Assembly (NCBI GenBank): GCA_032433765.1
Contig: JAVIAB010000073.1
Span: forward strand, 66,334,205 to 66,398,204
From: Megaustenia siamemsis
Lineage: Eukaryota; Mollusca; Gastropoda; Stylommatophora; Ariophantidae
Direction: 5' to 3'
Length of the DNA: 64,000 nt
A program made the position numbers and the translations under genes. The notes under the pieces are model-generated. The model was given only the letters and a program-made list of their open reading frames with translations. It was not told the origin of the DNA and made no database searches. Position 1 is the first letter of the stretch. Each line of letters opens with the position of its first letter. Shown here piece after piece: positions 34,948 to 44,525 of this stretch.

Positions 34948-35508
34948 AACATGTGATCACTAGCACCATATTCCAAGTTTTTTGTTCTCTTACTCAAAGC
35001 AGATTGTATTTTGTGATAAATTGTACAATAAATTTTTAAAGTCATCACTAAATGCATGTTTCTTTTACAAATTAATGTATAATTTATTAATCTGAAAAAA
35101 AAAATGGGCTCGTAAAGTTTTAGAGCTCTATACCATAAACAGTTCTTATTTTAATTGTCTTCAATCACAGCTGTTGGTTTTTATATCAAACTGATATTTT
35201 AGTTCCATGCTTGAAAATTTGGCATCGTCTATGGATGAAGCAGTAGTGAGTCTAGTACGTTTCACACATTCTTCATATTGATACTATATGGTAGTGATTT
35301 CAATTTGTGACACCACACCATACACAAAATGCTAAATTTTAGCTAAAGCAAATATTTATGTATGAACAATATTTTAATAGTTAATGCTGAATAATAAGAT
35401 GGAGGATTGACAAATCTGAGAGTTTCGGGTGGTGCAACTATGGGCCTCTAAGGATGAGTTTCATTTGTGAGAAGTTCTGGGGAAATTATGGGCCTCTGAG
35501 GATGAGTT

Positions 35509-36426
35509 AATAAAAAATAAACAGAACATCAACATAATTATAGAAGACAGACAACTAAAACAAGTAGAGGAATTCAAATACCTAGGAAGTCTAATGACAA
35601 ACGATAATTCCCAAACTGTATAGATAGAATCAAGATTCAACAAAGCTTGTCAAATCATTGGACAGTTATCACCACTATTGTCCAACAAGGAAATAACTCT
35701 GGAGGCAAAACGAGCACTATACAATACAATCTTCATCCCAATGTTGTGCTACCAATGCCAGACCTGGACCCTAGATGCAAGAACAATAAGAAAAATAACC
35801 TCTACAGAGATGAAATGTGTTAGACAAATGACAGGAAACAGTTTGAGAGATAAGATCAGAAATGAAGAACTGAGAAAAAAGCTAGGAATAGCCCCCGCCA
35901 TAGAATATATAAGGGATCCGCGATAGCTCAGTGGTTAGTGAACTGGACTACCACGGACAAGGGGTAGGGTTCGATCCCAACCGACGGCTTCCAGGTTCAC
36001 CCAGCCTTAAATGGGTACCGGATTTTTTCTGGGAAAGTAAAGCAGCACGGGCGTAATACCGACCACATTACCCCAAAAATCATGTGCTGAAGGTCTGTAA
36101 AATATAGGGTCACTAACACCATATTTCCCTATACGCCACTTGGCGTGACGGGGGTACTTTACTACTTTTTACTATAGAATATATAAGGAAACAACAGATA
36201 AAATGGTTTGGCCAAGTGACAAGGCAGAAAGAACAAAACCCAACGAGCCTTCAACAAACGTTGTGAGAACACCAGACCCAAGGGTCGACCACGTAAAAGA
36301 TGGGTTGATGGAATATTAGAAGCACTAGGAAACATAACAGCAGCAGAGGCGAACAGAAGAGCAAAAGACCGCAAATTATATCTCCCCTCGACGCTGAAAG
36401 GCAGATGAGGAAGGAAAGAAGAAGAA
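35509..36426 (+). mobile_element. LINE-B 3' fragment with 11-bp TSD, split by SINE-1
   Basis: Reads KQVEEFKYLGSLMTNDNS, QLSPLLSNKEITLEAKRALY, WTLDARTIRKITSTEMKCVR and DKIRNEELRKKLGIAPAIEY, is interrupted at 35915-36173, then IKWFGQVTRQK-like sequence and the AAGAAGAAGAGG end. The direct repeat GAGGATGAGTT at 35498-35508 and 36427-36437 delimits it. The best preserved LINE-B coding sequence in the window. Confidence 0.93.
35915..36173 (+). mobile_element. SINE-1, full length, nested in LINE-B, 15-bp TSD
   Basis: Head CGCGATAGCTCAGTGGTTAG (A box) and GTAGGGTTCGATCCC (B box), complete body and TACTTTACTACTTTTTAC tail. The direct repeat ATAGAATATATAAGG is at 35900-35914 and 36174-36188; the LINE-B reading frame resumes after it. 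Confidence 0.96.
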
Positions 36427-36437
36427 GAGGATGAGTT

Positions 36438-38002
36438 TTATTTGTGACAAGTGATTTCTACGTGTTTCCTGCTTTTTCCGCACACATATTTCCACAAACT
36501 ACATGTAAAGCTGTAATTTTAAATTTGTAGACGATATGAAAAAGGGGGAAACATACATTCTTGTGGTCACTGTAGTGTGAAGGATCTTGTTGTCCCAGAG
36601 TATGTCGATAGCTTGGATCAAATTCTGAAACTTGGCGCCAGTTTGCAGCCCGTGAAACTCTAGAAACAGTAACAGGTTTACAACCCTTAGAACAGATGGA
36701 AAACTAAAGTCAGAAGAAGAAGATTTTTGTGAAAGTTCTGGGGAAACTATGGTCCTCTGAGGATGAGTTTCATTTGCAGTTTTAATCAAACAAATCTTTG
36801 CTGTAACATTACTGATACGAGCCTTGTTTGTACAGTATGTTCATTTGTCTCACTCTCAAAGGTTAGTTGGTTAAGAGTTAGTGATAGAAATAAAGTCTTG
36901 AAATAAGGAAGGAATGTTAATGGGGTAAACAAACATTGAGCTACCACTATTGAGTTCTGTTGATTTCATTTTTGGACAGTGTTCTTTATCCACTTGTTAC
37001 TCAGACCTTCTAAAAGTCTGTGAAGCAGTTAGTGGCAAAGTGGTTACTATAATTATTCGTGAGGCAGGTTTAATTCATTACCATGGCACTTTTTTTTCTG
37101 GTATCTTCAGGTTCACTAGACCTTAGAAAATGGGTACAAGAGATTATCTTTTGGGAAAGAGGCAAGGGCTGTCTAGCATGATAATGACCACATAATTAAC
37201 AAATGTACCTACGGTTATATATAAATAAGGTCAGTAGAATCCACTTATAACGAGAATCCTGATATAATGCCAATTTGAAAAATCCCCTACTTTTTTTCTT
37301 CTTAACCCTGTTTGTTCAAATCTTTTATAGCTCTTTGACTAAAAATTGCTTATAACGCACTTTGTAAAATTTGCTTAACCAAAACAAAAAAAGCTGCCAG
37401 AGGTGTGTACTTTTCTTGTCCTCGTGTAAATTGTGTTGCTACACAGTCTAAGCATGACTCTTAAGGCCTACTTGCACACAGCAATGGATAAGAGAGGTAT
37501 AAATGTTTTGGGTAAACAAAACATACAGCACAACTTGTAGCTGTGATTGAAGAAATAACTGTTTTTTTTATTCGATATGCCAGTGGCCAATAGGCTTTTA
37601 TCTTAAAGGCCAAGTAATGGCACACATCAACACGCTTGTGCTAATCTTTCACAATTCATTACATTTCTTATCTTGAAGGCATCCAGCACAGGCAAGAAAC
37701 ACAATTGCTTATCACTTGTAATGAAAGTGATGTTGATAGAGGAAGTAGACAAAACGTTTAAAGTAGAACTATGCAGGGAACATATTTCATCAAGTGCACT
37801 ACATACAATCCTGAATGGCAGAAACAACATTATGTAGGCATTTATAAGTGGTAATATCATTTTTGCAAGCGACATAACTCCTCAATCCATTTCTGAAGTT
37901 TGCACAATACATACACCTATAATTAAACATAAATTGGATATAACAAGATACGGTTATGACAATATTTTGATTGTCCCAACAATCTCGTTATAACAGGATT
38001 AT
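36438..38002. other. WDFY3 intron 5 section
   Basis: A host segment of about 60 bp (GTTCTGGGGAAACTATGG then CCTCTGAGGATGAG) recurs at 35.43, 35.48 and 36.74 kb, with part of it at 36.43 kb. A diverged SINE-1-like piece lies at about 37025-37200 (AGAAAATGGGTACAAGAGAT). Otherwise nothing recognised. Confidence 0.5.
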
Positions 38003-38242
38003 ATTGTAAGTAAAGTAAAGAGCCTCGTCACCCGACATGGCATATAGGGGACAGGGTGTTAGTGACCATAATTTTTATAGACCTTCGGCACATGATTTTT
38101 AGAGTAATCTGGTTGGTATTAGGCTTGTGCCGCTTTTCTTTTCCAGAAAAAATCCCAGTACCCATTTAAGGCTGGGTGAACCTGGAAGCCATCTCTTGTT
38201 CTTTGTAGTCCAGTTCATTAACCATTGAGCTGTCACGGCTCC
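38003..38242 (-). mobile_element. SINE-1 copy with imperfect TSD
   Basis: Minus strand from GGAGCCGTGACAGCTCAATG to the TTTACTTTACTTAC tail; the B-box part is deleted (GAACAAGAGATGGCTTCCAG). Possible TSD GGATTATATTGTA / GGATTCTACTGTA with two mismatches. Confidence 0.85.
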
Positions 38243-38421
38243 TGGATTCTACTGTAGTAACATGACATTACTTCCCTGAGGAGGGTGTTATATACTTTAC
38301 TTATGAAGGTCTCTAATATACTTTGTCTCATGGTAAGACATGTTTACTTTTGGTCCCTCAATAATTGTTTGTTCATCTCACACATTCATGGATACTTCAA
38401 ACAGTCTAACTTCTGTCAGTT

Positions 38422-38671
38422 CGTTCGTTCGTTCGCTAGCTTTGACCTCTGACGAAGTCCCACCCACTCAATTTTGTGGGACTGAATTTTGCGTGTAAAG
38501 TCTGTTTTATCCCATTACAGGATGCCCCTCGCCATGCAGGCAGATTTACTCCGACTTCAGAGGTACTAATTTTTAGGGAATTAGTAAAACCCAGGTGTCA
38601 TCGCCAGGGTACGAACCCCGGCTGTTGCCGTGGTAAGCCAACCGCCTATCGATTGCGCTAACCGGACACCC
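38422..38671 (-). mobile_element. SINE-2 with 13-bp TSD and (CGAA)n tail
   Basis: Minus strand: GGTGTCCGGTTAGCGCAATC (A box), GCCGGGGTTCGTACCCTGG (B box), body, then ACTTCGTCAGAGGTCAAAGC and GCGAACGAACGAACGAAC. Direct repeat ACTTCTGTCAGTT at 38409-38421 and 38672-38684. Confidence 0.93.
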
Positions 38672-38796
38672 ACTTCTGTCAGTTTAACTTTTTCTTTGTT
38701 TCTTCTACCCACAGTGTCATTTCCTTACCTTGTGGTTCATAGATGCTTCTCCTCATAGGTGGTCAGCTACTTTAGTCCTTTAAAGAGCAATTTTTT

Positions 38797-39390
38797 TTAT
38801 TGTAGTATGTGCTCATCAGAGCCTCGTTGAAGCATAGCTGTTTGTAGTATGTGCTCATCAGAGCCACGTTGAAGCATAGCTGATTGTAGTATGTGCTCAT
38901 CAGAGCCACGTTGAAGCATAGCTGTTTGTAGTATGTGCTCATCAGAGCCACGTTGAAGCATAGCTGATTGTAGTATGTGCTCATCAGAGCCTCGTTGAAG
39001 CATAGCTGTTTGTAGTATGTGCTCATCAGAGCCACGTTGAAGCTAGCTGATTGTAGTATGTGCTCATCAGAGCCTCGTTGAAGCATAGCTGTTTGTAGTA
39101 TGTGCTCATCAGAGCCACGTTGAAGCATAGCTGATTGTAGTATGTGCTCATCAGAGCCTCGTTGAAGCATAGCTGATTGTAGTATGTGCTCATCAGAGCC
39201 TCGTTGAAGCATAGCTGATTGTAGTATGTGCTCATCAGAACCTCGTTGAAGCATAGCTGATTGTAGTATGTGCTCATCAGAGCCTCGTTGAAGCATAGCT
39301 GATTGTAGTATGTGCTCATCAGAGCCTCGTTGAAGCATAGCTGATTGTAGTATGTGCTCATCAGAGCCTCGTTGAAGCATAGCTGATTGC
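38797..39390. repeat. 42-bp minisatellite, 14 units
   Basis: Unit TGTAGTATGTGCTCATCAGA then GCCTCGTTGAAGCATAGCTG and AT. The left half alternates CTGTTT and CTGATT units (an 84-bp higher-order repeat), while units 9-14 are all the CTGATT type. Period divisible by 3 keeps all minus-strand frames open (202-codon ORF), which is not evidence of coding. Confidence 0.96.
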
Positions 39391-39754
39391 TTGTGTCAAG
39401 ATCATTGCTCCAAAAATTATCAAGATCTTACACAATTTTTCCATAGTGGACTGGGTTATAAACTAACTAATCTTTGGAATTGTCGCCTGTACCGCTGATT
39501 AACACTGCATGGTAGTCAACATAATTTATCAACGTGCTTTGACAGTAGCAGTGACATAAGTGGAGCGGTTATATGGAATTCCTGACAGCAGTGAAACTGA
39601 TTCCATGAGCAGAATGGCCTGGAAAAGGAGGAAACAAACTCAGCTTTCAAAAATAAAGAGCGTTAGTTGAATATGTTGTGTTTAGGGTGCAGATATCTCA
39701 GCTTGTTGTAAACTACAGCATATCAACACTCACTTAACATTCTTTTAAGGGTGG

Positions 39755-40530
39755 ACAATCATCATGTGCCATACGGGTTGGTGTAGGCGATCATGTCCTT
39801 CCACAATCTTCTATCCACAGTACATCGTATCAATTTTGTTGTTGACTTTTTTCCATGCCATAACACCAAAATATCTAGTATTTTCTCTCTTTGTTGCCCA
39901 TGACATCTCTTTCCTTGGATTTTCCCAGTTGTAACCAAGTATTCCAACTTTCCTATTCTCATGATGTGTCCGAAAAATGCTGATCATTTCTTTCGGATGT
40001 TTTTTAGGATCTCCCTTTTTGTGTTGACCTCTTTGAGAATGTCCTAATTGGTCTTTTTAACTGTCCAGGGAACTTTTAACATTCTTCTGAGAAATCCAAT
40101 CTCTGTGGCCTCTAATTGTTTTTTCACTTGTTTCTCTACTATCCATGTTTTGCTTCCATAGGTCAGAATTGGCTCTATATAGCATCGATGAACTCTATTT
40201 CTCACTTCTATTTACATATTTTTGTTACATAAGATATTTTTCATTTTCTGAAATGCTATTTTGGCCTGAGCTATTCTGCTTTTTATTTCTGTGGTGCATC
40301 TTCCATCTGATGTTATTATTGTGCCCAAGTATTTGAAATGTTGCACATGTTTCAGATTTGTCCTGTTTCTTTTTATGCTGCACGATGATGATTGTTTCTT
40401 TGATATAGCCTTTACTTCTGTTTTCTTACTATTCAGACTGAGGCCTTTCTTGTTGCTTTATTTTACTATTATGTCTATCATTTCTTGTAGTTCATACTCT
40501 GTCTCTGCTATTAAGGCTGTGCATCCAAAT
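39755..40530 (-). mobile_element. LINE-C 3' fragment in WDFY3 intron 5
   Basis: Minus reading: LSLNSKKTEVKAISKKQSSS, LKHVQHFKYLGTIITSDG, AQAKIAFQKMKNIL and MRIGKLEYLVTTGKIQGKR to VWHMMM, i.e. post-RT to 3' end, with frame breaks. The 5' end lies close to exon 6 of WDFY3 (about 120 bp away). Confidence 0.9.
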
Positions 40531-40651
40531 ATAGGATGGACAATAAGGATGAGTAATCATTGTGAAGAAGAATGTAGTATGTTCTTTAAATAGTACCTGT
40601 GCAAGATGTGTTTGAAATGTTCTAAGTTGGGTGAAATATTTGCAATAATAG

Positions 40652-40818
40652 GCTTGAACAAGACAGTGCTGAAGAATCAATCCAAGCACTGAGAAATCTT
40701 GTCCTTCTGGTTGGCTCTCTGACAACGTGTGGATTTTCTGAGATGAAGCCTAGCTACAGTAACACTGGATCTCTTTTTCAAATGCCTGGATTTGCTGTTC
40801 CAAGCCCATCTGGAAAAG
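40652..40818 (+). CDS. WDFY3: WDFY3 coding exon 6 (last recognised in window)
   Basis: Acceptor GCAATAATAG (poor pyrimidine tract), donor AAAAG|GTAGGT, 167 nt. The first base completes the Arg codon begun in exon 5, and the exon ends with one base of the next codon. It encodes RLEQDSAEESIQALRNLVLL, then GSLTTCGFSEMKP and PGFAVPSPSGK. The family has RLEQ, LTTYGVSELKP and LPGFAVPQPAGKG in the same order (from memory). It lies 7.6 kb after exon 5. The following exon should begin with a peptide like the vertebrate HSVRNVQAF region; I could not find it, so the next intron is probably longer than 23 kb. Confidence 0.92.
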
Positions 40819-42412
40819 GTAGGTGTTCCTTGTCTGTGTCTGTAGTAATTGTGTGTGCCATATCAAGGTTATATATTTAGGATATATTTCATAAACCCCC
40901 TTATGTTGCATATTCTGTTAGTTAGATGTTAACTATTGATTATGTCAGTTGCTGCAACTGCTTGTCAAGTTTCAGTGACATTTAAAGGCTAGTTTAGGGA
41001 AGAACAGTTGCATTGAGTAGTTGCTTTATAATGTTTGAACAGTATTTGTAAGATCATTTTAGTTATAGAAAGTAGTGTATTCCTGGCTAGATTGTGTGAA
41101 TTCAATAAAAGTTTTCTTATCAAGTCATTACTTCTAATAGTTTGTGTAAGCATACTTTCTTAAAGAATAAAGTGAAAAGTGGAGTGCATGGCTGAAGTTA
41201 TTATACTGCCAGTGGTGCTACAGAAGTGGATTGTTGCTTAATGACTGGTGTTGTCCACTTTTTTATTTTTTTTTTATATCAGTAGTGACATTAAAATCCA
41301 AATTCTGTACATGAATAACTACATTGGAAACATAGCCTTTATTTATTGTATATCAGTAAGGCCAGCATCCTCTAGAGATAGCATATTACTTTAATAGACC
41401 TATATAGATGAATGTTTATCTGATACTTACTTGACATTGGTTTGTTGATGTTGCTTTCATTGTTTGCTGTATGTTTAATTAATATAACAAATGTGGAGTT
41501 GTATCTTGTGTGTCTCAAGTGTTGATGTCATTAATTTACTGAAACATTGCATGTCTCTCCCCACAGTAGCAATGTGTAGGTATTTATGTCTACAATCATA
41601 CAGCATGCTTGAGATATTATTTCTATGTTGTCATTATCTATTATTATTTTACTTATTCTTGCTGCATTTGTTTTGAAAAAATATATCTCATTGCATCCAT
41701 TTTGATATTCTTCATTATTTTATTTCTGATTAGGTTTTTGCATGTTTTTAATGTTTCATGCATTTTGTTTTAGCTTTGTTGCACTTGTCTTATGTTGTGT
41801 ACAATACTTTAAGCGTAATGATATTGTCTCTTGATTACATTTGTATAGTCATTCACTATATTACATTGCAAGTTATCCTGTAGATTTGCTTGTTCTTCAA
41901 AATATCACATGAGCGGCATCACCTCACACTGTTAATGTATAGTACATATATAAAAAAATATATATGCATACATTTTACAAAGCAATACATTAAACACTTG
42001 TTTGTTCAAGTTTGTTTCATATCTTTAACAATAAGATTAATACCACAGACTATTTGAAGTTTGTTTCTACAAGTCTTTTTGCATAAAATTATATGAGAGC
42101 TCTAATTTTACATAAAATAATACTATTATGGTCTACGTGAGTTCATAAGTATGTTGTTTATATATTACCTGGCACATATCACACTTGTTTGGCATGATGA
42201 TCTTATTTAACTTTGTTGTTTACATGTTACTGCCCCATGGCACATATCTGGCCTGTTTTGACATGATCTTTTTTTAAGTTTGCTATGATTAGAAAGTACC
42301 TTATTGCTCAAGGCAAAATATTCTTTGAAGTTTACTTTTGTTCTTTGTATGAGGACTATTAGAAAAATTCTGGAACTTATTTCCCCCTCCTCCCCCAAAC
42401 TATGTGTAGCAA
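40819..42412. other. Start of the WDFY3 intron after exon 6
   Basis: AT-rich, no repeats or exons recognised. Confidence 0.5.
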
Positions 42413-42439
42413 AGTGGCATAAAAACAGTGCACATATAA

Positions 42440-42760
42440 TCTGTGTACATGGGTTGGTTTCGAGGCAAGACGTCGGCCTCAAGACAGAGATGTTGTTGGT
42501 TCAAATCCCAGCTGCACCAGTTGGGATTTTTATTTATGATTTCTCTCTATGGCAACCACCCCTACTCTCAGCAGAGAGGCCCGGCTTGAAATGTCAATTA
42601 CTCATGAATGGAAAAAAATATGAGTACCCCCGAAGACGGATTTCGGTAAGGGACCCCTGTGCATACGGCTGCCAGGGAAAAATTTATTAACATGCAAAAT
42701 TTAGTTCCTAGTCACTAGGGACTTTGTCAGAGGTTAAAGCTGGCGAACGCAAAAAAAAAA
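42440..42760 (+). mobile_element. SINE-2-related copy with a different head
   Basis: Head GAGGCAAGACGTCGGCCTCA with B box TTGGTTCAAATCCCAG. The tail GACTTTGTCAGAGGTTAAAG followed by CTGGCGAACGC and an A-rich end matches the SINE-2 tail at 38.4 kb, while the head does not. Similar 37-bp sequences (GTGGCATAAAAACAG / GTGGCATGAAAACCAT) flank it at 42413 and 42786. Confidence 0.78.
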
Positions 42761-42996
42761 TAAAAAAAAAATCTATATACATATGTGGCATGAAAACCAT
42801 GCACATGTCAACTCTATACATATATATATGTACATGCTAAACTAGAAGTCGTGCATGTACAATATGTCTTTAAAAGTGACTGAATGTTCACCTCCAGAGT
42901 TCTTCTGATTTTTAAAATGGACAGTATTATCCCCCGTGTGTTACCGGGGCCTCATTATGAGGGAAGTAAAGAATAGTGACACTGTGACCTTCCAGG

Positions 42997-43202
42997 CATG
43001 TCGTATGAGGCGACTAAGGAGGTTGATCGATGGCTTGACAAGCTGTCATTGTAAAAAGTATTGTTATGGAAACAGCGCCATATATTTTAGAGCAGTGATC
43101 TCTGCAATATGTGCCGCTTTGGCACGCAAGGTTTCTGATTTTGAGATTGTGGCTCTGCCCTATGTGCCGTCTTCGGCTCGAAAGGACAATAGATAGAGAG
43201 AT
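42997..43202 (+). mobile_element. LINE-E 3' UTR copy (5'-truncated), (TAGA)n tail
   Basis: CGACTAAGGAGGTTGATCGA, GGCTTGACAAGCTGTCATTG and CCTATGTGCCGTCTTCGGCT match the 3' UTR of LINE-E at 53.4-53.65 kb and the copy at 60.1 kb. Confidence 0.88.
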
Positions 43203-43214
43203 AGATTATCCAGC

Positions 43215-43455
43215 AGTGCAAAATGCTTTGAGTGACCAGAAAAGACAATCAGAAATTATATTATAAGAGAAAGTGTAGGCATTAAACCAATCCTAATTTA
43301 CATACAGAATCAACAAATAAACTGGTTTGCCCATCTAGAAAGAATGCAAAGCAATTCCTTACTATACAAAGCATATATTAAAAGAGGAGAAGACAGACCC
43401 AGAGTAAGATGGACAGATAACGTTAAAGAGGCGCTACAAGAACTTTTCTGACCAT
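43215..43455 (+). mobile_element. LINE-G C-terminal fragment
   Basis: RESVGIKPILIYIQNQQINW, FAHLERMQSNSLLYKAY and RPRVRWTDNVKEAL, a LINE C-terminal zone resembling but distinct from LINE-B. Open over about 240 bp, truncated on both sides. Confidence 0.8.
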
Positions 43456-43688
43456 CCCCTTGTAGCTTCATCTTTTTCCTGAAGAAAAACCATTCAAGGC
43501 CAACATTTTGGTGAAGTTAAAGAAAACATGAAATAAATAGGAGCTATTATAAAAGTTTGGCCTGCCAGAGGTGATTTCCAAACCTATTGATGAAGTCATT
43601 GGCTAGAACACAGGAATCAGTGCATACAAGCATAGGGGAACTACTTCCATAGGAAGTAAATCATACTACCTAGTTAAATCTAAACATT

Positions 43689-44108
43689 GGATTTCCGGTC
43701 AGTATGGTGGATAGGCGACAAGGAACCATTGAGGCATTGTCTGAAAAGTGTTCCTTGTTGCAGTTTCCTCATATTCCAAGTTTGGGCTTGCTGTTGGAGC
43801 TACTGAGTTTAATGCTCTGTGCACACTGTGAGCTGTGTGTTTCATCTGGATGGTATTTCTGTATTCAGATTGGTTACGATGAATGACGATATCGTATGAC
43901 GAAGGACGGTTCAGCTGCGTTCACTTTTGGTGCTTATACGCCATATGTCTTTTGACATGTACTGTTTGCTATGATGAGGATTGCAGCTGCCTTTCTATGT
44001 TTGGACATTTGATGAGATGTTAATTCGGATGATTCCACTGGCACGGGTGGTTGAGCAATTATGGATTTTCATTTCTTTGGAGTGATACCAGGGCTTCGAA
44101 TAACTGTA
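43689..44108 (+). mobile_element. Rep-1, near full length
   Basis: Begins TTTCCGGTCAGTATGGTGGA, like the 5' end of the 30672 copy, and ends CAGGGCTTCGAATAACTG. No clear TSD found. Confidence 0.85.
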
Positions 44109-44525
44109 ACTACACGTTTACTAAAAATAAAACGTGAAGTCCAGGTATTTTTTTAACAGTCCTCATTGTTATTCTAATATTTTGCTCACATTTATATAAA
44201 AAAAAAACTGTATGCATTTTGATTCTGTTTTCAGACACCAGCCCTCAGCTAATGTCTGATAAAGGCTGAGTATATTTTATAGTTTGCAGTAGTCTTTAGA
44301 TTTGATACTTCGGGCAATGCCTATGCTTGCAAACATACAGTAGCTTATACTAAATGTATACTTAACTATTCTATTGGGCAATGAAGCTGGTAATAACAAA
44401 GTTTTTAACATTTTTCTTTATCTTTTGAACTATTGATGAACTGACTTGTTTTGTTCAGTTTGTCTTTAAATAGGTCAGTGGGCTAAAGAATATACTGAAC
44501 TATTTTATTGAGGCATAAAGCTGGG

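Noticed and set aside
38772..39380. 202-codon minus-strand ORF of repeated MLQRGSDEHILQSA units
   Set aside because: It is the 42-bp minisatellite; a period divisible by 3 keeps several frames open. No splice context, promoter or known domain, and it lies antisense in a WDFY3 intron.
42936..43196. 86-codon ORF ending SSARKDNR
   Set aside because: Lies in a LINE-E 3' UTR copy that recurs at 53.4 and 60.1 kb.
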